Source of the DNA: Candidatus Zhuqueibacterota bacterium 4572_119
Lineage (GTDB): Bacteria > Zhuqueibacterota > Zhuqueibacteria > Thermofontimicrobiales > Thermofontimicrobiaceae
NCBI GenBank assembly: GCA_002084535.1
Contig: NBLI01000025.1
Location: forward strand, 1 to 10,752
DNA: 10,752 bases
Direction: 5' to 3'
In this document: in pieces, positions 1 to 6,411 of the stretch
Layout of the letters: every line of letters starts with the position of its first letter
Numbering within the stretch: position 1 is the stretch's first letter
Notes under the pieces: model-generated
Seen by the model: only the letters and a program-made list of their open reading frames with translations
Databases searched by the model: none
What the model was told of the DNA's origin: nothing
Position numbers and translations under genes: made by a program

Positions 1-632
1 TGACCGTATAACCAGGGAACAATAAACCATAATATTAGAACAAAAAAGTAGGTGATTACTTTTTTAATATCCGAAGAATTTTTCAATATTAATAAAATTA
101 AAACATTGATAGCAGCAATCCAGAATGAAACACCAAAGATACTGGTGTAACTGGCATACTGGATTAATGACAGGAAATAAGTTTGAGTATAGGCTAATGA
201 ATTCCAGGGAAAGCCGAGTACACCCAATGAACGAAAAAATTCAACTCCGGTCCATAAAAATGGCAGACAAAAATAGAAATATTTCTCGGAAATTCTTTGT
301 CGTAAAAACGTATGGAGGACAGAATAAATGATAAAATAAACCGGCAAGTAAAATAATGCCGCGATTCCACCGGGCAATGTTACCCAATTAATCCAATACA
401 ACGTTCCCAAATTTACAAAAAAACCAGTAATATATCCCCAGCGTACTGACTGCCAATATGACTTTCCTTGAAGCAAATAATAAAATGGAATTAAACCAAT
501 ATAGGACAAGAATCCCAATTTAAGAGGAGGAAAGGCAAGCGACAACAAGACACCTGTGAGCAAAGAAAGAATAAGGTCGCTTCTTTTTTCTTTATTTCTT
601 ATTTCAATTTTACCTGAACTTGAAGATTGCAT
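1..632 (-). CDS. lnt: Apolipoprotein N-acyltransferase Lnt, N-terminal part (cut by window edge)
   Basis: Lnt transfers the third acyl chain to the N-terminal cysteine of lipoproteins in the inner membrane, the last step of lipoprotein maturation in Gram-negative bacteria. The frame is open from ATG at 632 to the window edge and gives 210 residues with no stop. Residues 1-18 are charged and cytoplasmic-looking. Several hydrophobic segments follow, roughly 20-36, 39-54, 66-82, 88-108, 119-135, 152-182 and 193-209. LAFPP (32-36) and the stretch LWTGVEFFRS (126-135) with GFPWNSLAYTQ (140-150) match the conserved membrane-domain signature of the family. The catalytic nitrilase-like domain (Glu-Lys-Cys) would lie beyond position 1 and cannot be checked. 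A Shine-Dalgarno-like GGGTGA (646-641) sits 8 nt before the ATG and supports this start. The gene is separated from ruvX by 589 bp and probably has its own promoter. Confidence 0.9.
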   Translation of the reverse strand, partial: MQSSSSGKIEIRNKEKRSDLILSLLTGVLLSLAFPPLKLGFLSYIGLIPFYYLLQGKSYWQSVRWGYITGFFVNLGTLYWINWVTLPGGIAALFYLPVYFIIYSVLHTFLRQRISEKYFYFCLPFLWTGVEFFRSLGVLGFPWNSLAYTQTYFLSLIQYASYTSIFGVSFWIAAINVLILLILKNSSDIKKVITYFFVLILWFIVPWLYG

Positions 633-814
633 GTTTTTATTCACCCAATTCTTATATCATATTAAATTATTGATGCCACATCCGGCTCAAAATACAAAAA
701 AATTTTGACATTTTAAATCTAAAATTCAATTAGAAAATTAGTCACAATTATTATGTAAATTTTGTACTAAAAGCGTGAAATACAGGTGGGTCAATGGCAT
801 CGTTACTAATCCGG

Positions 815-849
815 AGGTAGTTTCTGTAATTCAACTACCTTTTATTTTC
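815..849 (+). terminator. Putative intrinsic terminator on the plus strand, no gene assigned
   Basis: AGGTAGTT (815-822) and AACTACCT (833-840) form a perfect 8-bp stem around a 10-nt loop. Two further G-U pairs are possible outside it. On the plus strand it is followed directly by TTTTATTTT-like sequence; on the minus strand no U-tract follows. The shape is that of a Rho-independent terminator for rightward transcription, yet no rightward gene is recognised upstream. It could end a small or antisense RNA starting in 633-800, or be a structured element of another kind. Confidence 0.4.
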
Positions 850-1008
850 AAAAATAAAACCACTGATTATTTCAGGGCGGTGTTGTATGATTTTTCTAAC
901 AAACTTAACACCAATGTAGTATAAGTACAATTAGAACATAAGAACAATGGCTGTCGTTGATAGCATTCAATAGTGATAAATCATAAAACAAGAATTTTAC
1001 TTATTAAC

Positions 1009-1049
1009 GATTGTTCTTTTAGGGTCATTTGAGAAATTCAAGAACAATC
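1009..1049. repeat. 10-bp perfect inverted repeat with a third copy of the arm nearby
   Basis: GATTGTTCTT (1009-1018) and AAGAACAATC (1040-1049) are perfect reverse complements with a 21-nt spacer. Nine bases of the same arm, AAGAACAAT, also occur at 940-948 in direct orientation, exactly 100 bp from the copy at 1040. No U-tract follows in either orientation, so it is not a good terminator. A protein-binding site, the edge of a small decayed element, or chance in AT-rich DNA are all possible. Confidence 0.45.
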
Positions 1050-1135
1050 AGTGAAGTCCATAAAACTTATGCCTGTTTGATAGACAATTCCGAGTTCAGG
1101 TTCACAAATTTTCCTATCGAAAGGCAAATTATTAT

Positions 1136-1175
1136 AAAAACACATGCTTGTTTTTAAATTGTATTTACACAAGCA
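1136..1175 (-). terminator. Possible terminator downstream of ruvX
   Basis: On the minus strand TGCTTGT (1175-1169) pairs with ACAAGCA (1151-1145) across a 17-nt AT-rich loop. Four bases later comes a run of five T (1140-1136). It lies about 50-85 bp after the ruvX stop codon and in the right orientation to end that transcript. The stem is short and the loop large, so strength is doubtful. A second small hairpin (TTGCC/GGCAA, 1178-1192) lies just before it. Confidence 0.35.
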
Positions 1176-1221
1176 AATTGCCAGTCCGGCAAACTATAAA
1201 ATCCATGAGGAATAAAACGCG

Positions 1222-1656
1222 TTATGTTTGCTTCTTAAAGCTCAAGTGATCCAAAAAAGATTGGAGAATTAATTGCGCGGCAATTTGGTCGATTTTTTCT
1301 TTGTGCTTAAAAGGCTTTTTTCCCAATTCCCGAATCGTTCTCTCAGCTGCTAATGAAGTCCACCTTTCATCCCAGTCATGAACGGGAAGCCGGAATTTTT
1401 CTTTTAATTTTTCAATAAAAGCATCGACTTTTTCCGCTGTATCACCTTTTGTTCCTTTTAAATGGAGAGGTTTTCCGATTACGATTTCCGCTACGCCTTT
1501 TTCAGAAATCAACTTGCCAATTTCTCCAAGTACCTGCTTGATATTTGTAACTTTAATTGTTGGCAGGGGTTGCGCCAAAATCCTTAAAGGATCACTTAAA
1601 GAAATCCCGATACGTTTTGTACCATAGTCTATTGCCAGGATTCTGTTACTATTCAT
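1222..1656 (-). CDS. ruvX: RuvX/YqgF-family Holliday junction resolvase-like nuclease
   Basis: This is a 144-residue RNase H-fold protein of the RuvX/YqgF family. Members are putative Holliday junction resolvases and in E. coli are also tied to 16S rRNA 5' end maturation. Diagnostic segments are DYGTKRIGISLSD (10-22, first catalytic Asp), EIVIGKPLHLKG (58-69, where most members have GLP), DERWTSLAAE (96-105) and KIDQIAAQLILQSFL (121-135, with the last acidic residue). Length is normal for the family (about 135-150). It follows the HU gene by 69 bp, beyond an intrinsic terminator, so it is either read through or separately promoted. An AGGAAT element (1674-1669) before the ATG is a usable ribosome binding site. 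The downstream flank is the long gap before lnt. Confidence 0.93.
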   Translation of the reverse strand: MNSNRILAIDYGTKRIGISLSDPLRILAQPLPTIKVTNIKQVLGEIGKLISEKGVAEIVIGKPLHLKGTKGDTAEKVDAFIEKLKEKFRLPVHDWDERWTSLAAERTIRELGKKPFKHKEKIDQIAAQLILQSFLDHLSFKKQT

Positions 1657-1676
1657 CGTCTTTTTCTATTCCTGTG

Positions 1677-1710
1677 AAAAACCGTCAAGGATAAAATTTC
1701 CCCGACGGTT
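1677..1710 (-). terminator. Intrinsic terminator after the HU gene
   Basis: On the minus strand AACCGTC (1710-1704) pairs with GACGGTT (1686-1680). Two mismatched positions and a further G-C pair of steps lie inside, around an AT-rich loop. The stem runs straight into a T-tract at 1681-1677. It lies 15 bp past the HU stop codon and ends just before the ruvX ribosome binding site. It probably marks the end of the long yicC-to-HU transcription unit, possibly with partial readthrough into ruvX. Confidence 0.7.
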
Positions 1711-1725
1711 AATATGGATATTTTT

Positions 1726-2034
1726 CTATTCCAGTGGTTGTTTTAATACTTCCTTTAATAGCTTTCCAGCTTTAAAATGAGTTTTTCTACGCGCCGGAAC
1801 ATAAATAATTTCACCTGTTTTCGGGTTTCTTGCTTTTGGTTTCGGCTTGGTTGTTTTCACTTCAAAAACGCCAAAATCACGAATTTCAATACGCACTTCA
1901 GGATCTGCCTCCGACATAAATTCGCGCAATGTCGTAAAAACACCGTCCACAATTTTTTCAGTCAGATAGATTTTTTCTCCTACTAATTTAGCTGTCCTTT
2001 TTGCGACATCTTTTTTAGTGATCGTTTTTTTCAT
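1726..2034 (-). CDS. HU/IHF-family nucleoid DNA-binding protein
   Basis: This small (102-residue) basic protein of the bacterial histone-like HU/IHF family dimerises and bends DNA in the nucleoid. The N-terminal helices cover about 5-42. The beta-saddle entry IEIRDFGVFEV (49-59) and the arm RNPKTGE (69-75), with the intercalating proline at 70, are clear. The C-terminal FKAGKLLKEVL (87-97) is the family's closing helix. It is slightly longer than the usual 90 residues, with extra lysines before the arm. HU and IHF subunits cannot be told apart reliably here, so no symbol is given. AAGGAG (2047-2042) lies 8 nt before the ATG. The gene follows rel by 52 bp and is closed by its own terminator. 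A 10-bp palindrome lies just before its Shine-Dalgarno. Confidence 0.93.
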   Translation of the reverse strand: MKKTITKKDVAKRTAKLVGEKIYLTEKIVDGVFTTLREFMSEADPEVRIEIRDFGVFEVKTTKPKPKARNPKTGEIIYVPARRKTHFKAGKLLKEVLKQPLE

Positions 2035-2086
2035 CAGATCTGCTCCTTATTTTTTATGCAGTTAACTGTTATTTATCTTTTTAGCG

Positions 2087-4360
2087 TTAATTATTAGGTT
2101 CAATATTTATTTGATTTAAGTCGGTAATACCAGCATCACTTCCGTTTAGTCTTTCAACATTAAGTACTCCGTGAATCTTCTTAATATTTTTAATAATTAT
2201 GTTTAAATGATTAAGATTCTTTACTTCGATAATTATATGACTATGAATAAAAGTGTCAACTGTTTTCATATCCAGATTGAGGATATTTACATTGAGCTTT
2301 GATAACACTTCGCTGAGCTCTTTCAGAAAATCTTTTCTTTCATTTGCCGTCATGTATAAACGAACCGAAAACAATTTATCTTTTTCCACATCCCATTCAA
2401 CATCAATGATTTGGTCAGGTGATTTCATGAGATGAAACATATTTTTGCAATCAGTACGGTGTATAACAATGCCTCTTCCTTTTGAGATAAATCCCCTGAT
2501 TTGATCGCCTGGTACAGGTTGACAACATTGTCCAAATGTCATTAATAGATTATCTATTCCCTGAACTAACACACCCTCACCAGATGGTTTGGGTCTTCTT
2601 AAAAATCTCTTAAAAACAGTTTCAGATTTTTCATTATCAACTTGTTCACGCGCCAGCTTGTTCATAACACTGTGAATGGATACTTCTCCACATCCGATTG
2701 CCGCGTAAAATTGATTGAGCTCTGTAAATCCGTAAGTTTGTGAAAGTGCCTCAATATCTTCGTTTAATGGTTTTTTTCTTACTCGTTTTAATTCCTTGGT
2801 GAACATCTCCTCGCCAAGTTTAAGGCTTTGCTCAAACATCGAATCCTTGATCCAGCGTTTGATTTTTGACCTGGCTTTGGTGGTTTTAACAAAATTCTTC
2901 CATTCCGGGTTTGGGTGTTGATTGTTTGAAGTAATGATTTCGATTGAATCGCCGCTATGCAATTGATAATTCAGCGGCACAATTTTTTTATTAACTTTAG
3001 CGCCCAAACAATGATACCCAACATCCGTATGTACAGCAAAAGCAAAATCAACTGGTGTCGAGCCACTGGGTAATCGAAAGAGGTCTCCTTTAGGCGTAAA
3101 AACAAAAACTTCATCATGGAACAGATCAATTTTTAAATATTCCATAAACTCTTTGGATTCAGGAGCATCCTGCTGCCACTCCAAAACACGGCGCAACCAA
3201 ACCAAGTGTTTGTCAAAGCTATCCTCTTTTACCTTTCCTTCTTTGTACCTCCAATGCGCGGCGATACCTTCTTCCGCGGTGCGATTCATCTCATGGGTAC
3301 GAATCTGCACTTCAACAGTTTTACCCTCGGGTCCGATTAATTTGGTATGAAGCGATTGATACATGTTTGATTTAGGTGTGGCGATATAGTCGTTAAATTT
3401 TTCATGTATTGGTGCATATAAGCTATGAACCACACCAAGAACGAAATAGCACTCTTCAATGCGATTTACAATAATCCTGATGGCGAGTAAATCATAAATT
3501 TCCTCAAAAGAGAGCTTACGCCTTTTCATCTTCATGTAAATACTAAAAAAGTGCTTGGGTCTGCCCGTTATTGTCGCTTCAACGCCCAATTTTTTCAGTT
3601 CTTTTCGAATTGGTCGTGTGATTCGCTGGATATATTTTTCGCGCTCGTCTCTTTTTTCACTTACGCGTTTTACAATATCCGCGTATTCATCAGGGAACAA
3701 GGCTTTAAAAGCATAATCCTCCAGTTCCCATTTTATCCTGGCAATCCCCAATCGATGGGCTAATGGCGCGTAAACCTCCAATGTTTCGCGTGCGATTCTC
3801 GCGCGTTTTTTATCAGGTAGAAACTCAAGAGTACGCATGTTGTGGAGCCTGTCAGCGAATTTAATTAGGATAACCCGGATATCATCAATCATTGATACAA
3901 TCATCTTGCGGAAATTTTCCGCCTGGCGAACTTCGATGCTGTCAAATTTCAATTCGCTGATTTTGGTTACACCATCAACCAGTATTTTTATTTCCTCACC
4001 AAACTCTTCCCCAACCTCGTCCAAAGTTATCCCGGTATCTTCTGCCACATCATGGAGCAAAGAGCCGCAAATAGTTACCATGTCCATTTTCAAATCAGCA
4101 AGAATGTTGGCAACCTGTAATGGATGTTCAAAATACAATTCACCTGATTTTCGAAGCTGATCCCGGTGTGCGTTGTAGCTAAACTCGTAAACTTTTTTTA
4201 AAAAAACACTATCAAATCCAGTATTATATTTGCGGATTTTTCGGATCAGATTCCTTAATCCTGTTTTATACTTCTCCTCCATATTAATGCTTTTCAAAGA
4301 AGTCGAAGCTTCAGGACTCGATAATGTATCAGTATGGGCTAACATTTGCCTGCTCTTCAT
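2087..4360 (-). CDS. rel: Bifunctional (p)ppGpp synthetase/hydrolase, RelA/SpoT family
   Basis: This long RSH enzyme makes and degrades the alarmone (p)ppGpp, linking starvation to transcription, replication and translation. In order: HD hydrolase with H79, H103-D104 and E107-D108 (LLHDVAEDT) and D170-R171-N174 (FADRLHN), all metal or substrate residues intact; synthetase with GRPKH (266-270), D290, Y334-H338 and E350 (VEVQIRT); TGS domain about 417-477; helical region; zinc-finger/RIS domain with C612-C613, H634 and C638; ACT domain about 664-738. It is therefore predicted bifunctional. The charge-determining motif before DYIA is KFND (321-324), neither RXKD of bifunctional enzymes nor EXDD of RelA. 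The longest frame (757 residues) starts at 4360 and overlaps dnaB by 32 bp. A start at Met27 (4282) would put the first catalytic His at residue 53, as in the Streptococcus enzyme, and leave a 46-bp gap. Ribosome binding sites do not decide between them. Confidence 0.95.
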   Translation of the reverse strand: MKSRQMLAHTDTLSSPEASTSLKSINMEEKYKTGLRNLIRKIRKYNTGFDSVFLKKVYEFSYNAHRDQLRKSGELYFEHPLQVANILADLKMDMVTICGSLLHDVAEDTGITLDEVGEEFGEEIKILVDGVTKISELKFDSIEVRQAENFRKMIVSMIDDIRVILIKFADRLHNMRTLEFLPDKKRARIARETLEVYAPLAHRLGIARIKWELEDYAFKALFPDEYADIVKRVSEKRDEREKYIQRITRPIRKELKKLGVEATITGRPKHFFSIYMKMKRRKLSFEEIYDLLAIRIIVNRIEECYFVLGVVHSLYAPIHEKFNDYIATPKSNMYQSLHTKLIGPEGKTVEVQIRTHEMNRTAEEGIAAHWRYKEGKVKEDSFDKHLVWLRRVLEWQQDAPESKEFMEYLKIDLFHDEVFVFTPKGDLFRLPSGSTPVDFAFAVHTDVGYHCLGAKVNKKIVPLNYQLHSGDSIEIITSNNQHPNPEWKNFVKTTKARSKIKRWIKDSMFEQSLKLGEEMFTKELKRVRKKPLNEDIEALSQTYGFTELNQFYAAIGCGEVSIHSVMNKLAREQVDNEKSETVFKRFLRRPKPSGEGVLVQGIDNLLMTFGQCCQPVPGDQIRGFISKGRGIVIHRTDCKNMFHLMKSPDQIIDVEWDVEKDKLFSVRLYMTANERKDFLKELSEVLSKLNVNILNLDMKTVDTFIHSHIIIEVKNLNHLNIIIKNIKKIHGVLNVERLNGSDAGITDLNQINIEPNN

Positions 4361-5702
4361 AATGACTTGCCGGATTAGCGAATAACGCGTATTCTTTTAC
4401 AAATACCAACTCGACCGAACCAACTGGTCCGTTTCGTTGTTTTTCAATGATAATATCGGCGTATCCTTCTTTTTCGGTTTTACCGTAGCGCTCCGCCCGG
4501 TAGATAAAAATCACAACATCAGCATCCTGCTCAATCGCCCCGGACTCTCTCAGGTCAGACAACATGGGACGCCGGTCTCCTCCCCTTGACTCAACCGCAC
4601 GGGAAAGCTGTGATAAGGCGATCACCGGAATGTCCAATTCTTTTGCCAGGGATTTCAGCGATTGGGAAATAGATGAGATTTCCTGCTGGCGGCTTTCTGA
4701 ACCCGCGGGACCGTGAATCAATTGCATATAATCAATGATAAGTAAACCGATTCCCTTTTCATATTTTAAGCGACGTGCTTTTGCTTTAATTTCCAATATG
4801 CTTAAACCGGCGCTATCATCAATGTACATCTGCGCCGACGCGAGATTCCCGACGGTCATGCTCAATTTTTGCCATTCTTCCTGTGGCAATGTGCCTGTTC
4901 TTACCTGGTGCGAATTCACTTTTGCCTCAGCGCACAACAAGCGCATCGCCAATTGATGATTCGCCATTTCCAGGCTAAAAATCCCAACTGGCACACCATA
5001 GTCAACAGACGCGTTTCTGGCAATATTTAGACACAGAGCTGTTTTTCCCATGGACGGACGTCCCGCCACGATGATAAGATCGGAATTTTGAAATCCGGAC
5101 GTCATCTTATCTAAATCTGTAAACCCGGAAGCGACACCGGTAACACCACCTTTTTTTCCATGAAAACCCTGTATCAGTTCCATGGTTTTGTGCAGCGTAC
5201 TATCAATTTTTAAGAATCCTTTTTTGAGCTTTCTTTCAGAAAGTTCAAATATCTCTTTTTCAGCAGTATCGAGCATACTGTAAACATCACCTTTATGCTC
5301 GAATGCCTTGGTGATAATTTCCGTGTTAACCTGAATTAACCGCCGCAAAAGTGCTTTTTCCAGGACAATTTTAGCGTAATGCTCGATATTGGCGGCAGTA
5401 GGTACCTTCTCCGACAATTGAATTAAATAATAGTTGCCGCCAACTGCCTCCAGGTGTCCCTTCTTTTTTAGCATATCCGCCATTGTGATGACGTCGATCG
5501 GCTCCCGGTTTTCATAAAGCTCCACGCACGCGCCGTATATTAATTTATGGGCGGTTTTATAAAAACAATTTTCATCAATTATTTCAATTGTCTTTCCCAC
5601 AGCTTCCAGATCAAGAAACATGGCTCCCAACACTGCCATTTCCGCTTCTATATCCTGGGGCGGTACTCGATGAATTTGTTTTTTTTCTGCTCTTTCTGCC
5701 AT
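4329..5702 (-). CDS. dnaB: Replicative DNA helicase DnaB
   Basis: This is the hexameric replicative helicase that unwinds DNA at the fork and recruits primase. The N-terminal domain begins with PPQDIEAEMAVLGAMF (14-29), typical of the family. The C-terminal RecA-like motor has Walker A GRPSMGKTA (214-222), a catalytic Glu in FSLEM (242-246), Walker B LLIIDYMQL (320-328), the SQLSRAVESR segment (364-373), SDLRESGAIEQDAD (382-395) and the arginine-finger region EKQRNGP (420-426). At 457 residues it is of normal length, and no intein interrupts it. Its ATG shares one base with the stop of the uracil glycosylase gene (TAATG), implying translational coupling. Its 3' end overlaps or closely precedes rel, so helicase and alarmone synthetase share a transcript. 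Confidence 0.97.
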   Translation of the reverse strand: MAERAEKKQIHRVPPQDIEAEMAVLGAMFLDLEAVGKTIEIIDENCFYKTAHKLIYGACVELYENREPIDVITMADMLKKKGHLEAVGGNYYLIQLSEKVPTAANIEHYAKIVLEKALLRRLIQVNTEIITKAFEHKGDVYSMLDTAEKEIFELSERKLKKGFLKIDSTLHKTMELIQGFHGKKGGVTGVASGFTDLDKMTSGFQNSDLIIVAGRPSMGKTALCLNIARNASVDYGVPVGIFSLEMANHQLAMRLLCAEAKVNSHQVRTGTLPQEEWQKLSMTVGNLASAQMYIDDSAGLSILEIKAKARRLKYEKGIGLLIIDYMQLIHGPAGSESRQQEISSISQSLKSLAKELDIPVIALSQLSRAVESRGGDRRPMLSDLRESGAIEQDADVVIFIYRAERYGKTEKEGYADIIIEKQRNGPVGSVELVFVKEYALFANPASHYEEQANVSPY

Positions 5703-6406
5703 TATGCTTCTTTAATCAATTTTTGAAAAAGTTGAACATCCTGCCAGGTTTCTCTTTTTTTGCTGGCATCTCTCAATAAAGCCGCCGGATGATAGGTTAC
5801 CAATGCTTTCGCGTCATAAATATCATAGACTTTGTTTCTTAGTGCGGTCAATGACCCGTCCATATTTAGCAATGAATGCGCGGCAATTCGTCCTAAAATT
5901 AAAATAAACTTTGGTTTAATTATTTTAATCTGTTCGACCAAAATAGGAAAACACGCCGATTTTTCATTTATATCCGGATCGCGATTTTCCGGTGGACGGC
6001 ATTTTAATACATTTGTGATGAATAAATTATCCCTGCTTAAATCGATCGCTGCCAGGATTTTATCCAGCAGCTTTCCCGCTTCGCCAACAAAAGGTAATCC
6101 CTTTTGGTCTTCATAAAAGCCGGGCGCTTCCCCAATCACCATAATCTCTGTTTCAGCATTGCCAGAACCAAAAACCATGTGCTTGCGTTTAGCTGCCAAA
6201 GCACAATTTTGACACTTTCTCACCCGGTAAAACAAATCCGCTAACACTTTCCTTTTTCTCTCCTGTGGAGGAAGTGACAACAGTGCCGCATCAAAATCAA
6301 GGAAGATATCTTCGCCATAAATAATTTGCTGGCTCTTCAAAAATTCTTCTGATTCATCGATAAGATTCAGCAATTCGTTTGAAATATTATTTTGTGAAGT
6401 CTCCAT
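5702..6406 (-). CDS. Family 4 uracil-DNA glycosylase (4Fe-4S type)
   Basis: This 234-residue enzyme is predicted to remove uracil arising in DNA from cytosine deamination or dUTP misincorporation, starting base excision repair. The [4Fe-4S] ligands are visible as C65 and C68 (KCQNC), C136 (LKCRPPENRDP) and C152 (ACFP). Motif A is GEAPGFYED (92-100), whose ED at 99-100 points to family 4 rather than family 5. The C-terminal motif is YHPAALLR (205-212), with the catalytic-loop His at 206. The first 50 residues are a loosely conserved extension common in this family. The gene starts 5 bp after the coaBC stop and overlaps the dnaB start by one base, placing a repair enzyme inside the replication part of the operon. 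The ribosome binding site is weak, so coupling to coaBC translation is likely. Confidence 0.93.
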   Translation of the reverse strand: METSQNNISNELLNLIDESEEFLKSQQIIYGEDIFLDFDAALLSLPPQERKRKVLADLFYRVRKCQNCALAAKRKHMVFGSGNAETEIMVIGEAPGFYEDQKGLPFVGEAGKLLDKILAAIDLSRDNLFITNVLKCRPPENRDPDINEKSACFPILVEQIKIIKPKFILILGRIAAHSLLNMDGSLTALRNKVYDIYDAKALVTYHPAALLRDASKKRETWQDVQLFQKLIKEA

Positions 6407-6411
6407 GCGCC

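Larger units (their letters stand above)
633..1221. other. 589-bp gap between ruvX and lnt, no convincing gene
   Basis: Both flanking genes point left, so this stretch should hold the end of the ruvX transcript and the start of the lnt transcript. Frames are short and broken. The longest seen are 49 codons from a GTG on the plus strand (775-924) and 35 codons from an ATG on the minus strand (1145-1038); neither has a recognisable family. It does contain three clear inverted repeats (815-840, 1009-1049, 1145-1175), a smaller one (1178-1192) and a TTGACA box (705-710) with no good matching -10. No tRNA-like cloverleaf was recognised. It may be regulatory, a decayed gene or a dispersed intergenic repeat. 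Confidence 0.6.

Noticed and set aside
651..679. Possible lnt promoter (GTGGCA, 17 bp, TATAAG, minus strand)
   Set aside because: The -35 matches only 4 of 6, and the predicted start near 644 would fall inside the Shine-Dalgarno sequence, so it is not convincing.
775..924. 49-codon plus-strand frame starting with GTG
   Set aside because: It overlaps the orphan terminator hairpin, has no clear ribosome binding site and no recognisable family. Frames of this size are expected by chance.
633..1221. Mobile element or tRNA in the gap before lnt
   Set aside because: No transposase fragment, target duplication or cloverleaf was seen. The short inverted repeats alone do not support an insertion sequence.
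3837..4160. 107-codon plus-strand frame opposite rel
   Set aside because: Antisense shadow of the strongly conserved HD domain of rel; it has no independent support.
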